From: Armatimonadota bacterium
GTDB taxonomy: Bacteria > Armatimonadota > Fimbriimonadia > Fimbriimonadales > Fimbriimonadaceae
NCBI GenBank assembly: GCA_018268255.1
Contig: JAFDWX010000003.1
Location: forward strand, 333,740 to 397,739
DNA length: 64,000 nt
Reading direction: 5' to 3'
The notes under the pieces were generated by a model that saw nothing but the letters and a program-made list of their open reading frames with translations, made no database searches and had not been told where the DNA came from. The position numbers were made by a program, and so were the translations under genes. Shown here piece after piece: positions 53,442 through 62,645 of the stretch (positions are counted from its first letter, which is position 1; the number at the start of each line of letters is the position of its first letter).

Positions 53442-53884
53442 TGGGGTCCCGGGAAGTTACCATTGATGGCCCACTCGATGCCGAATTTGTCGGTGAGCAT
53501 GCCGAATTTCTCTGCCCAGAAGGTCGGCGAGAATGGCATGGATACCGTGCCTCCTTCGGCGAGTCGATTGAAAACTGCCTCGCCTTGTTCGACTGTGGGA
53601 TAGTTGAGGGCGATCATAAAGCCGGAGACGGGCGATTCACGTCCAGGAAAGCTGTCACTGGCATAAAGCGATGACCCTCCGGGCAACTCGAGAATCGCAT
53701 TCATCACGCGCGTTTTGGCTTCTTCAGGGATGGTCATCGCATCGGGTCCATCGCACGGCATGTCGCCATAGTGCATCTTGCTGACGACCTTTCCACCTAG
53801 AACATCCGCGTAGAAGTCCAAAGCTTCTGTACATCGTCCATCGAAAAAGAGATAGGGAATCGGCTGTAAATTTAAGTTATCCAT
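53438..53884 (-). CDS. VOC-family (PhnB/glyoxalase-like) protein
   Basis: A 148-residue protein with the PhnB-type VOC fold: PIPYLFFDGRCTEALDFYADVLGGKV, DAMTIPEEAKTRVMNAILEL, ALNYPTVEQGEAVFNRLAEGGTVSMPFSPTFWAEKFGMLTDKFGIEWAIN. Family members include metal-dependent isomerases and resistance proteins; the activity here is unknown. It lies between the sigma factor (79 nt upstream) and the DGPF protein gene (4-nt overlap). Confidence 0.88.
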   Translation of the reverse strand: MDNLNLQPIPYLFFDGRCTEALDFYADVLGGKVVSKMHYGDMPCDGPDAMTIPEEAKTRVMNAILELPGGSSLYASDSFPGRESPVSGFMIALNYPTVEQGEAVFNRLAEGGTVSMPFSPTFWAEKFGMLTDKFGIEWAINGNFPGPQ

Positions 53885-53963
53885 CGTCGTGTTCTCACTG
53901 AAGCTCCAGAATGGGTGCTTACATGAGAGTGTCTTCTGAGATTTCGTTAAATCGACAACGTGC

Positions 53964-55175
53964 CTAGGAATTTTCCGAAAGTCGCCTTTTAATCAGCAAA
54001 ATCTCCGGTTCTTGAGTGGCCAAAGTCAAGGCAACTTTGTAATCCGCACGTGCCTTCTCCGGCTCGTTGGATCTACTGAAGAGTTCTGCTCTGGCTGCGT
54101 ATGCCCGATGGTAGGAGACCAGCATTCCTGTCTTGAGGAGTTGATCGATTTGGACGATCCCGGCTCCTGGTCCGTCTCGCATGGCGATGGCTACGGCGCG
54201 GTTCAGCAACGCCACGGGCGATGGCTCATATTGGACCAAAAGATCGTAGAGTCCGATGATTTCGGCCCAGTCCGTTTCCTCATAGGAGGGTGCTTCAGCA
54301 TGAACCGTGGCAATAGCGGCCTGGATGGAGTAGGGACCGAAGTTGCCGGAACGGAGAGCCGCAGCAACGAGCGTGCTTGCCTCTGCGATCGCTGTTCGAT
54401 CCCACTGAGATCGATCTTGATCTGCCAAAAGGATGATCTCTCCGGCGGCGGAGGTACGAGTGCGGCTCCGGGCTTGATGCACGAGCATCAGGGCAAGCAA
54501 CCCGAGAACGTCCGGATCGGGCTGCAGGTCGACAACTTGGCGACCCAAGTGCACGGCCAGGGTCATCAGTTCGGGGCGGATGACTTGTTTGCCTGAAGTT
54601 GGAGCATAGCCTTCGTTAAAAACCAGGTAGATCGTCTTCAGTACAGATTCCAACCGAGTGGGCAGTTCATCTCGGCTGGGAATCTCGAACGGGATAGAAG
54701 CTTCGCGGATCTTGCTCTTGGCTCGGACGATGCGTTGCGCAATGGTGGGCGTCGGGGTCAGATAGGCTGAGGCGATTTCCTCGGTGGTGAGCTCGCAGAC
54801 TTCCCGTAAGGTGAGTGCGACTTGGGAATCTGGGGAAATGGCCGGGTGGCAGCAGGTAAAAATCAGCCGTAGGATCTCGTCCCCGACTTCCTCGACTTCT
54901 GGCTCGAACTCCTCCTCGTGCTCCGAGAGCGGAATCAGCCGTTGCCTTCTTTTGAGAGTGGAAATGCCTTGGAATCGAGCCGTTTGAAAGAGCCAAGCCG
55001 CAGGGTTTTCGGGAACTCCCTGGATGGGCCACTGGACAGCTGCTGCACGCGTGGCATCCTGCAGTGCATCCTCGGCGATGTCAAAGTCGCCTAAGGCATG
55101 CACCAGCCGCGCAAAAATCCGTCTGGATTCATTGCGATAGGTGCGTTCCAGAACGCCTCTCGGCTCAGGTTTCAC
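53964..55175 (-). CDS. ECF42-type RNA polymerase sigma factor with C-terminal TPR-like extension
   Basis: A 403-residue protein. Sigma region 2 (RIFARLVHALGDFDIAEDALQDATRAA, then PAAWLFQTARFQGISTLKRR) and region 4 (LTLREVCELTTEEIASAYLTPTPTIAQRIVRAKSKIRE) are followed by a ~220-residue helical extension with TPR-like stretches (ALLNRAVAIAMRDGPGAGIVQIDQLL, ARAELFSRSNEPEKARADYKVALTLA). This layout plus a DGPF gene nearby defines the ECF42 group; the extension replaces an anti-sigma factor. Its start overlaps the GNAT gene by 11 nt. Confidence 0.92.
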   Translation of the reverse strand: MKPEPRGVLERTYRNESRRIFARLVHALGDFDIAEDALQDATRAAAVQWPIQGVPENPAAWLFQTARFQGISTLKRRQRLIPLSEHEEEFEPEVEEVGDEILRLIFTCCHPAISPDSQVALTLREVCELTTEEIASAYLTPTPTIAQRIVRAKSKIREASIPFEIPSRDELPTRLESVLKTIYLVFNEGYAPTSGKQVIRPELMTLAVHLGRQVVDLQPDPDVLGLLALMLVHQARSRTRTSAAGEIILLADQDRSQWDRTAIAEASTLVAAALRSGNFGPYSIQAAIATVHAEAPSYEETDWAEIIGLYDLLVQYEPSPVALLNRAVAIAMRDGPGAGIVQIDQLLKTGMLVSYHRAYAARAELFSRSNEPEKARADYKVALTLATQEPEILLIKRRLSENS

Positions 55176-55665
55176 CGGCGCCAGTGTACTGCGAGGTCCG
55201 CCGCTCCCACCTCAAGACAAGACCGTCTTCGGGCTCGACCACCTCACCGATGAGCTCAAAACCGTTTTTGCGGAGCACCGCTTGCGAGGCATGGCCGTCT
55301 GGCAGAGTGTGAGCCCGCACTGTTGTGACACCGTGGGCGAAGGCGTGCTCCACCATACGTTGACACAGAGCGGTTGCCGCCCCTTGGCCCCAACAGGATT
55401 CGTGGATGCCGTACCCAATCTCGACCCATCGGTCCCTCGGCGCATCCTTGTAGCCCCCGCTACCCACTACTTCACTGCCGAGAATGACCCAGAATCCGAG
55501 CCAATCGGGAAATGGCAGCATCTGCTGTGCCCACGGCCTCAGGAAGTCCTCGGGAAGCAAAGCGTCGGGTCTGCCCGTCAATCCGGCGTACTCGATCGCA
55601 GCCTCGCGGGACTCGCAATGCAGCCGCAGAACCTCAGGCGAAATCTGGAGAAATGTGAAGGTCAC
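55165..55665 (-). CDS. GNAT-family N-acetyltransferase
   Basis: The open frame reaches 55746, but that stretch crosses the tRNA fragment, so GTG 55665 (VTFTFLQISPEVLRLHCESREA) is the better start, giving 166 residues. GNAT motifs: VILGSEVVGSGGYKD, WVEIGYGIHESCWGQGAATALCQRMVEHAF (acetyl-CoA loop), and HASQAVLRKNGFELIGEV. It resembles RimJ/RimL-type transferases. It is first in the run into the sigma factor gene and is the last host gene before the putative island junction. Confidence 0.85.
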   Translation of the reverse strand: MTFTFLQISPEVLRLHCESREAAIEYAGLTGRPDALLPEDFLRPWAQQMLPFPDWLGFWVILGSEVVGSGGYKDAPRDRWVEIGYGIHESCWGQGAATALCQRMVEHAFAHGVTTVRAHTLPDGHASQAVLRKNGFELIGEVVEPEDGLVLRWERRTSQYTGAGET

Positions 55666-55681
55666 AGCTACTAAATATGAA

Positions 55682-55731
55682 TGGTGGGCGGTATAGGATT
55701 TGAACCTACGACCCCTTCGGTGTGAACGAAG
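55682..55731 (-). pseudogene. 3' fragment of tRNA-Val(CAC): probable attachment-site scar
   Basis: On the minus strand this gives an anticodon arm CTTCG-TTCACAC-CGAAG (anticodon CAC), a 5-nt variable loop, a T-arm GTAGG-TTCAAAT-CCTAT, the acceptor 3' strand ACCGCCC, discriminator A and encoded CCA (plus-strand 55682-55684). The matching 5' half (GGGCGGT, D-arm) is absent; the upstream sequence is unrelated. An intact tRNA 3' half without its 5' half is typical of the distal end left by integration into a tRNA gene. Confidence 0.8.
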
Positions 55732-55780
55732 TTTCAGAACGTTCAACGGGCCATTTTACGTACCTAAGTCGTCTCAGGCT

Positions 55781-55821
55781 GTCTCTCAAAATCTCCCCTA
55801 TTTGAGAGACTATTGAGAGAC
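55781..55821. repeat. Inverted plus direct repeats next to the tRNA scar
   Basis: GTCTCTCAAA (55781-55790) and TTTGAGAGAC (55801-55810) form a perfect 10-bp inverted repeat with a 10-nt spacer. A further TTGAGAGAC copy follows at 55813-55821. The arrangement resembles arm-type or excisionase sites of a tyrosine recombinase (inference). Confidence 0.55.
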
Positions 55822-56213
55822 CAGTTGCGACCACTTCGGAAGTCCTATGGTGGCTGCCTCAGCACTGGCCAAATGATACCAGCACCCGTTTACGTCGACG
55901 CGCCCATCCAAATTCTTTGGGCTCAACTTGGGCCCCAATACCAGTTCGACGAGCGCAATACTCAAGCTGCGGTGGCGACCGCACTTCATTCAGCGGGGGA
56001 TGGGGGTATCACACACGGGGCGCGGTGATGTCTCACGGGTCGAGGGCAGTTCGATCGTAAGCGATGTTAGTGTAATAAGGAGACTGGTCCTTCTCAAGTC
56101 ACATGTGTCCGCTACCGAGATTGCCCAATCTATCGTCCCGTTGCTTGGAAGGTGAATCGACTTTGTCTAGCTCCAACTGACAACGGAGTTTTTACATAAG
56201 TTCTACGTTCATG
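55822..56213. other. Non-coding stretch between att-like repeats and the cas promoter
   Basis: About 390 bp in which I see no convincing gene. Two short open frames (55813-56028 and 55928-56155) lack ribosome sites and any recognisable domain. It may contain remnants of element-end DNA. Confidence 0.5.
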
Positions 56214-56241
56214 TTGACAAGACTTCACATGTTTGTATATT
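56214..56241 (+). promoter_or_regulatory. Near-consensus promoter of the cas operon
   Basis: -35 TTGACA (56214-56219), 16-nt spacer, -10 TATATT (56236-56241). The predicted start of transcription is 3-4 nt before the cas3 GTG at 56252, so the mRNA would be almost leaderless. Confidence 0.7.
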
Positions 56242-56251
56242 CTCTGCAAGC

Positions 56252-58867
56252 GTGGGGGTAGTTCGACCGTATTTTGATTTGTGGGCGAAGGCCGAGGTGA
56301 GCGGTTGCAGATGGCATTCACTCCCGTTTCATTTGCTGGACGTTGGAGCGGTTGCGGCAAGTTTGCTTGAGGTTCTGCCTAGGCCGTCTCTCAACTCAGT
56401 CGTGGAAGCATTCAAGTCTCCGGATGATGCGAGACGGGCCCTTGTATTCCTCGCGGCCGCTCATGATATAGGTAAGGCCAATCCCTATTTTCAGCGGAAA
56501 CACGATGGAAGGCGAAGCGGAATGCCGGCAAAATGGGGATTACGCGCTTTCAACGATCAGAGAGACCCACTTCATGGCCACGCCACCATGGCATTTCTCT
56601 TTCGGTGGCTCGAAAAGCGCTGGTCATGGCCGCAACCCCTCCGATATCGAACCAGTAACGCGGTGGGAGGTCATCATGGAGTGTTCTTTTGTAACACAGA
56701 GTTTCCCATCGCTGGCGGGAGCAAGATATGGGACGAGACCGCATCAGTGTTGCTGGATGATCTGTGGAATACGGTTTCGGAGATTAGCAAACCGCCAGAG
56801 CCGCCATTGGATCCGGATAAATTCATTTCATGGCTAGCGGGTTTTGTTTCAGTGGCAGACTGGCTGGGCTCGCACGATTTAATGAATCTCTGGCGCAGCG
56901 AGCCAGAGGACCTCTCCTTGTACTGGCGCGATGCGCTGCTCAGAGCGAGTGAAGCACTTCCGAAACTTCAGTGGACCCCAACCAAGGAGGGTGTCCGGAT
57001 GGAAGTGCACGAACTCCTGCCCCAAGGTTGCCAACCTAATGCCCTGCAAAGTGTGGCCCACGATATCGCGAGAGTAGATTTCACTTTGACCATTATCGAG
57101 GCTCCGACCGGTGAGGGGAAAACTGAAGCTGCCTTTACCATGGCGGAAAGTATTCGCCACAAGGGTGGGGGTATCTACTTTGCGCTCCCCACAATGGCAA
57201 CGGCGAACGGCTTGTTTACTCGAGTTGAAAATTACCTACAGAAGGCGGTTGGCGATGAGGACGCTGTCGTTCGATTGCTCCACAGTGATGCATGGCTTTA
57301 TCGGCAGGAACGTCGTAGGCTTGAGTCCGAATCTGATGAGGCGCTAGATCCGGGAATGGAGGACTGGTTCGATGGTTCCAAAAGGGGGTTGCTCGCACCA
57401 TATGGCGTGGGCACAATTGACCAGATTCTGATGGGATCGCTTGTCGTTCGGCACGGCTTTGTCAGGCTCTTTGCCCTAGCAGGAAAGGTGGTCGTCATCG
57501 ACGAGGTCCACGCCTACGATGCCTACATGTCTGAGCTTCTCGGCATCCTCCTTTCATGGCTGAGGATACTGAATTGTAAGGTCATTCTCCTCTCTGCAAC
57601 CCTGCCGAGCGAAATGCGGCTCTCGCTTCTCGCCTCGTGGGGATGCGCCACTGAACCAATAGGTAGCTACCCGTCCATAACCTGGGTTGATCGCAATGGG
57701 GATTCTGAAACGCGTGAGTTTGTGGCTGCCCCAGGCAAACCGCTCAAGATGGAACTTATCGAACAGGACATGGATTCCATAGCGCAACTTGGGGCTAGGA
57801 AGATTCTGTCGTTAGTAGAGGAATCGGGGGGCTGTGGAGCGCTGGTGCTTAACACCGTTCGAGACGCTCAGGAAGCCTATCTCTGGCTCAAGACGAACGC
57901 GCCTTGTGTGGACTTGACGCTGTTTCATGCTCGTTACCGCAAGAGCGATCGAAATCAAATCGAGAAAGAAGTTCTTCGCAAGTTTGGGAAAGGTCGCGAA
58001 GCGACACTTCCGAGCATTCTCGTGGCCACCCAAGTTGTGGAACAAAGTTTGGATTTGGATTTCGACCACATGGTTTCAGACCTAGCGCCGATTGACCTGC
58101 TGATCCAAAGGGCAGGCAGATTGCATCGACATTCTAGGTCAGCACAAGGAATGTATTTGGGGCCGCCCCACCCTGATGAGCGTGGACCCAAAACACTCCA
58201 CGTACTTGGCTCACCAAGGGCAACCGGGAGTGGGAATACGAGCAAATACAACGTGTACGTTGCGTCAGTCCTCTGTCGAACAGAACAGTATATTGCCGAT
58301 CACTCGACGTTTATGGAACCAAAATCTTGCGCCGACGCAGTGGAGGCGGTCTACTCGAAAGGGCTGATTCATGAACTCTCGGAGAAAACAACTGAGGCAA
58401 TTCGTCGAGAAGTTGAGAAAACAGCCCAGCATCGCCAAAGGGCGGAACAGGTCGCAATACCACGTGCAGGCTCGGGCACTTGCTTAACGCGGTCCAGACT
58501 CATATTGGACGAGAGAGTTTTGGATGAGAATTCAGTGTTGACCCCACGAACTAGGCTCAACGAGCTTCCCTCAACCACGGTTGTGGTTGTCCTTTCCAAT
58601 GAAGCTCGGGATTTTGCTGCCCATCAACCAATTGACAAAGCCAAGTTGGCCCACGCGACAGTCCAGCTTTCTGGACCACATCCACTCATCAACGCAGTTC
58701 GGCAATTACCTCCACCAGATTGTTGCTGCAATACCTGGCGAATGCGAAGGAAGTTCGAACACCTCCACGCATTGGTTCTGGACGAATGCAACGCCGTTCG
58801 CGTTGGTCGTTTTCAACTGACATACCAAACTGATCTCGGGTTACAATGGGAAAAAGTAAATGAGTAG
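56252..58867 (+). CDS. cas3: CRISPR-associated helicase/nuclease Cas3 (type I-E)
   Basis: An 871-residue single-chain Cas3. The N-terminal HD nuclease has WHSLPFHLLDVGAVA and AAAHDIGKANPYFQRKHDG (HD at ~70). The SF2 helicase has EAPTGEGKTEAAF (~283), DEVHAYD (~416), LLSATLP (~446) and VVEQSLDLDFDHMV with LIQRAGRLHRHSR (~619). It is recruited by Cascade to nick and degrade target DNA processively. Translation starts at GTG 56252, almost at the predicted transcript 5' end. Its stop overlaps cas8e by 8 nt. Confidence 0.95.
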   Translation: MGVVRPYFDLWAKAEVSGCRWHSLPFHLLDVGAVAASLLEVLPRPSLNSVVEAFKSPDDARRALVFLAAAHDIGKANPYFQRKHDGRRSGMPAKWGLRAFNDQRDPLHGHATMAFLFRWLEKRWSWPQPLRYRTSNAVGGHHGVFFCNTEFPIAGGSKIWDETASVLLDDLWNTVSEISKPPEPPLDPDKFISWLAGFVSVADWLGSHDLMNLWRSEPEDLSLYWRDALLRASEALPKLQWTPTKEGVRMEVHELLPQGCQPNALQSVAHDIARVDFTLTIIEAPTGEGKTEAAFTMAESIRHKGGGIYFALPTMATANGLFTRVENYLQKAVGDEDAVVRLLHSDAWLYRQERRRLESESDEALDPGMEDWFDGSKRGLLAPYGVGTIDQILMGSLVVRHGFVRLFALAGKVVVIDEVHAYDAYMSELLGILLSWLRILNCKVILLSATLPSEMRLSLLASWGCATEPIGSYPSITWVDRNGDSETREFVAAPGKPLKMELIEQDMDSIAQLGARKILSLVEESGGCGALVLNTVRDAQEAYLWLKTNAPCVDLTLFHARYRKSDRNQIEKEVLRKFGKGREATLPSILVATQVVEQSLDLDFDHMVSDLAPIDLLIQRAGRLHRHSRSAQGMYLGPPHPDERGPKTLHVLGSPRATGSGNTSKYNVYVASVLCRTEQYIADHSTFMEPKSCADAVEAVYSKGLIHELSEKTTEAIRREVEKTAQHRQRAEQVAIPRAGSGTCLTRSRLILDERVLDENSVLTPRTRLNELPSTTVVVVLSNEARDFAAHQPIDKAKLAHATVQLSGPHPLINAVRQLPPPDCCCNTWRMRRKFEHLHALVLDECNAVRVGRFQLTYQTDLGLQWEKVNE

Positions 58868-60347
58868 TTTTTGCCTCAATACTGAGCCTTGGATTCCGGT
58901 CGAGCTCGTGAATGGGACCCATAAACTCGTTTCATTGAGAGAGTCCTTTCAGGGCGCAAAGAGCATCCGGAAGACTGTCGGGAATCCGCTGGAGGTTGCG
59001 GTTCTCCTTCGGCTTTTGCTTGCAATTGTTCAACGTGTCCACACTCCGAAAAGTGATGATGAGCTATGTGCGATCGACTTGGACCACCTCATGGCCAACT
59101 GCCTTGGTTACGTCGACGAGCATCAGGACAAATTCGATCTCTACGACAAGAGTCGACCGTTTCTCCAGCATCCTAGTTTGGAAACCACCAACGGAACAGC
59201 GGCAAAGGTCATCTACGAAATGAACACTGGGAATAACCCGGTGTTCCTGGACCACTGCATCGACGCTCGACCAGTTGTGCTCTCGTCAGCACAAGCGGCT
59301 CGAGGGCTCCTCGTTCTTCATGCTTACGGAGGATCTGGGACAGGGAGTCTTAATCCCTTGAACCAAGGGAAGAAGGACACAATGTATGCTGGACCGCTTT
59401 GCGCCCGTATGCCGGTCACGTTGGATGCGGGCCGGCTGGATTGGACGCTGTTGTTGAACCTCTGGAAGGACCGCGATTCGGGCATCCCGGCATGGGAGCA
59501 AGGCCCACCAAAGCCAGCCAGTCTCACGCCTTTCACTGGAGTTTGCGACCTCTATACCCGTCAAACCCGCCTTGTAAAGCTCGATCCAAACGAAGACGGG
59601 AGTTTATGCGTTGGGGCCTCGGTGTTTATGGGCGAGGGGCTCCCCCCCGAAACCGATGGCTCAAGAGATCCCATGATGGCCCAATACTACGCTAGCGACA
59701 AAAAGTGGAAGGTCACAAGGTTAGCCACAGACAGGGCTGTTTGGCGCAGTGCTCATGCGTTGCTTGCAAATCGCGATGGCCAAAATAAGGATCGATATCA
59801 ACGGATCAGAGCCATCGACAATGCTCTTTTCATGCACCAGTCGGCTGGCATCACTCCTCCGTTCGGCGTCGCCCTCCGAATTCTAGGAGTGTCCGCAAAT
59901 GCCCAAGGTCCAGTAACAGAAATGTGGCGAGAAGAAGTCCTTCCATTCAGCTTCTCCGTTATCGAAAATTCCACCGCATTTTGGGAGCTCGAAACCCGAA
60001 TTCAAGCGGCGGAGGATCAGGCAAACAAGCTTCGATATCAACTAAGAAAATTTGCGCGCAGCTACCTCGAAGAAACGGTCGCCGAGCCAAAACCGGAGGA
60101 TGTCGAGGCTCTCGTGAACAAAATTGCGCCTGGACTCCATACCTTCTGGCATCAAGTCGGTAGTCGAGGGGAGAGTCTCGCAATGGAGCCCTGCGATGCC
60201 GGAGAATGGCAATCTCTGCTAATAGAATCGTCGAGAAACAACTTTCGAGAAGCCGTCAATGCTCTTCCCGCAAGTGCCGCACGCTATCGAGCTGAATTCG
60301 CGACCAAATTTCAGCCTCACCCCAAAAAGGAAAAAGCCAAACCATGA
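58860..60347 (+). CDS. cas8e: Cascade large subunit Cas8e (Cse1/CasA)
   Basis: A 495-residue protein beginning FCLNTEPWIPVELVNGTHKLVSLRESF, the canonical Cse1 N-terminus. It continues VGNPLEVAVLLRLLLAIVQRV, the YDKSRPFLQHPSLE segment and LVLHAYGGSGTGSLNPLNQGKKDTMYAGP. The C-terminal ~150 residues are the helical bundle. It recognises the PAM and contacts Cas3. It overlaps cas3 by 8 nt and cas11 by 4 nt. Confidence 0.93.
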   Translation: MSSFCLNTEPWIPVELVNGTHKLVSLRESFQGAKSIRKTVGNPLEVAVLLRLLLAIVQRVHTPKSDDELCAIDLDHLMANCLGYVDEHQDKFDLYDKSRPFLQHPSLETTNGTAAKVIYEMNTGNNPVFLDHCIDARPVVLSSAQAARGLLVLHAYGGSGTGSLNPLNQGKKDTMYAGPLCARMPVTLDAGRLDWTLLLNLWKDRDSGIPAWEQGPPKPASLTPFTGVCDLYTRQTRLVKLDPNEDGSLCVGASVFMGEGLPPETDGSRDPMMAQYYASDKKWKVTRLATDRAVWRSAHALLANRDGQNKDRYQRIRAIDNALFMHQSAGITPPFGVALRILGVSANAQGPVTEMWREEVLPFSFSVIENSTAFWELETRIQAAEDQANKLRYQLRKFARSYLEETVAEPKPEDVEALVNKIAPGLHTFWHQVGSRGESLAMEPCDAGEWQSLLIESSRNNFREAVNALPASAARYRAEFATKFQPHPKKEKAKP

Positions 60348-60913
60348 GCACCTTCAAATCTCCGCTCGTTCAAACCATTCAAGCCAGGATCGAAAAAAGA
60401 GACCGCCAGGCTTTAGCGGATCTACGTTCGGGCCTTGGGAAAGACCTGGGTGAGTCACCCCGCATGTTGCCCTATCTTGCTCGATTCCTTTCTGGTAAAT
60501 CGCCATACGAAATAAGGGCAATCCACCTCACCGCATCACTGATGGCTTTCCACGCAGGGCACACCGAAGGGAATATCAATCTTGCGTCTGGACTCCGAAT
60601 GATTCAGGATCGCAGAGGTACCAGCGCTCCTGATGGCCCGCAACGTACAAGTGAGGAAGCTCGGCTGATGGCAATAATGGAGGCCGATCCTGAGGACCTT
60701 CCGCACTACCTCGAGGCCGCCGTCAAATTGTGCGAAAGCGCTGGCGTGGACCTAAATTGGCACCTCTTTCAATCCGACGCAATGGCTCTCTTGGATCCCA
60801 ACAAGAGATTCCGGGAGCACGTGCTTAGGCGATGGGCCAGCGCTTTCTGGGCCCCGAAATCTGGGGACTCAGAAGCCACCGAAGAATCGACAATTTCTCA
60901 AGAGGACGAATGA
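60344..60913 (+). CDS. cse2: Cascade small subunit Cas11 (Cse2/CasB)
   Basis: A 189-residue, mostly helical protein with Cse2 features: RDRQALADLRSGLGKDLGESPRMLPYLARFL, IRAIHLTASLMAFHAGH, NLASGLRMI and the C-terminal RFREHVLRRWASAFW. It is slightly long because of an acidic C-tail (EATEESTISQEDE). It stabilises crRNA and the non-target strand in Cascade. Confidence 0.92.
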   Translation: MSTFKSPLVQTIQARIEKRDRQALADLRSGLGKDLGESPRMLPYLARFLSGKSPYEIRAIHLTASLMAFHAGHTEGNINLASGLRMIQDRRGTSAPDGPQRTSEEARLMAIMEADPEDLPHYLEAAVKLCESAGVDLNWHLFQSDAMALLDPNKRFREHVLRRWASAFWAPKSGDSEATEESTISQEDE

Positions 60914-61971
60914 TGAATACCAAAACCGTAGAACTCCACCTCATCCAGAGCTTTCCGCCATCCTGCATCAACCGCGATGGCAACAACTCGCCCAAAGACT
61001 GCACCTTCGGCAATGTAAGAAGGGCAAGAATTTCAAGCCAGTGTCTCAAGAGGGCGATCCGCCAAGCGGACAGCTTTGCAGATATTGTCGGAGAAGAAAT
61101 TGCCTCTCGGAGCAAGCTCATGCGCGACAAGAAGCTGGTCCCCTACCTTCTGGAAAAGGGACTGAACCAGGCAGATGCCGAACAAGCTGCTGATGCCTTT
61201 AGAGTAGAACTGGCCAAAGACGACAAGAAGAAGGACCAGACCTCGGTTGGCCTGTACTTTGGTGATAGCGAGTTGTTTGCGCTTCTGGACGCCCATCGCA
61301 CAGGCGACAAAAACTGGCGAAAAGCGCCTCGAGTATCTGCAGACGTGGCCCTGTTCGGCCGGATGCTGGCAGAAGCTCCTGAGATGGGAGTTGACGCGGC
61401 CGCGCAGGTGGCCCATGCCATATCCACCCATAAGCTGGCCCAAAATATGGACTACTGGACCGCAGCCGACGACCTGCGACACTCTAAGGAAGGGGAAGAT
61501 ACCGGCGCTTCGATGCTGGGCACTGCCGAGTTTAACGCGAGCGTTTTCTATCGGTACGCACTGGTATCGGTTTCAATCCTCCAATACAATCTTAGAGATC
61601 AAGACTTGGTGGGCAGAACAATTGAGGCCTTTATGGTGGCTAGTTCCGAAGCGATGCCGACTGGCAAGATTACAGGTCACGCTCACGGTAACCCTCCGCT
61701 ATTCGCTTTAGCGGTCGTTCGCCGCAAAGGTATGCCTCTGAATCTGTGCAACGCATTCCTCAAGCCGGCTGAACCGACTCGCGACAAGGGCCTGGGCCAG
61801 GTGTCTAGTGAGTTGCTCGTTCAACATCTTCAAGAGGCAAGAAAGATGCTGGCTGTGGATGAGGCACAGTACTTTGCCAGTCAAGCCACGCCGATGGATT
61901 CCATGCCGTATGGGTTGGAATACGTTGGAGGCTATCGCGACTTGGTAAGTCGAGTCATGGCGGCCTTATGA
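60913..61971 (+). CDS. cas7e: Cascade backbone subunit Cas7e (Cse4/CasC)
   Basis: ATG 60913 has AGAGGA 6 nt upstream and overlaps the cse2 stop as TGATG; ATG 60910 is also possible. 352 residues with the Cse4 signature: VELHLIQSFPPSCINRDGNNSPKDCTFGNVRRARISSQCLKRAIR, DVALFGRMLAEAPEMGVDAAAQVAHAISTH, and ASMLGTAEFNASVFYRYALVSV. It forms the hexameric crRNA-binding filament. Confidence 0.95.
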   Translation: MNTKTVELHLIQSFPPSCINRDGNNSPKDCTFGNVRRARISSQCLKRAIRQADSFADIVGEEIASRSKLMRDKKLVPYLLEKGLNQADAEQAADAFRVELAKDDKKKDQTSVGLYFGDSELFALLDAHRTGDKNWRKAPRVSADVALFGRMLAEAPEMGVDAAAQVAHAISTHKLAQNMDYWTAADDLRHSKEGEDTGASMLGTAEFNASVFYRYALVSVSILQYNLRDQDLVGRTIEAFMVASSEAMPTGKITGHAHGNPPLFALAVVRRKGMPLNLCNAFLKPAEPTRDKGLGQVSSELLVQHLQEARKMLAVDEAQYFASQATPMDSMPYGLEYVGGYRDLVSRVMAAL

Positions 61972-62645
61972 GTGGGCAGGCTGTGTTGTTGCTCAGGCTC
62001 CAATCCCCTCTGCAAAGTTGGGGCTATCGATCGAGGTTTCGGGATAGAGATACAGGTACCGAACCAACCAAAAGCGGTGTCGTAGGTTTGCTGTGCTGCG
62101 CGCTGGGGCGAGATCGATCGGAGCCTCTCGATGATCTGGCTGGGCTTAAAATGGATGTTTGCATCCTCTCTGAGGGCCAACCGCTCGCAGAATTTCAAAC
62201 CGCTGGCGGAGGGAGCTTTCGTGGCAGCGAGAAGTACTTTGCACCCACCAGTTCGGGGGCGACAAGCAAAAATCCCGTGGTAATGACCAAGCACTATTTG
62301 GCAGATGCAGAGTTTTTGGTCGCTCTTACAGGTCCAGAGAACCTCATCACGGAACTCAAAACGGCCCTTCACGATCCAGTTTGGCCGCTGGCACTTGGGC
62401 GCAAATCCTGCCCACCCGCCATGCCACTCGTGATCGAAACTCAAACAGACGATGCGGAATCGGCATTCTGCGAGTACCTAGGACCACGGTCTGCAGAAGC
62501 AACTTGGTGCGTCTTCGAACTGGAAATGGGCGATTTCCAGGGCGAATCTCGCCAAGATGTCCCGATTGCTTGGCCCGATACATTCCATCGCGAATACGGC
62601 ATTCGGTACGTAAGCCGCCGGCGGTTGTCGGGGGTCTCAGCATGA
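61968..62645 (+). CDS. cas5e: Cascade subunit Cas5e (CasD)
   Basis: A 225-residue RAMP protein: VLLLRLQSPLQSWGYRSRFRDRDTGTEPTKSGVVGLLCCALGRDR, then VMTKHYLADAEFLVALTG and the C-terminal DTFHREYGIRYVSRRRLS. It caps the 5' handle of the crRNA. Both ends overlap neighbours by 4 nt (ATGA). Confidence 0.94.
   Translation: MSGQAVLLLRLQSPLQSWGYRSRFRDRDTGTEPTKSGVVGLLCCALGRDRSEPLDDLAGLKMDVCILSEGQPLAEFQTAGGGSFRGSEKYFAPTSSGATSKNPVVMTKHYLADAEFLVALTGPENLITELKTALHDPVWPLALGRKSCPPAMPLVIETQTDDAESAFCEYLGPRSAEATWCVFELEMGDFQGESRQDVPIAWPDTFHREYGIRYVSRRRLSGVSA

Noticed and set aside
55666-55746. Upstream extension of the GNAT gene, and a tRNA with intron
   Set aside because: The extension translates through the tRNA fragment. 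An intron is unlikely because the break is 5' of the anticodon stem and no matching 5' half is found nearby on the minus strand.
55813-56155. Two short open frames (71 and 75 codons) between the tRNA scar and cas3
   Set aside because: They overlap each other and have no ribosome site and no recognisable domain. Not enough to call genes or integrase remnants.
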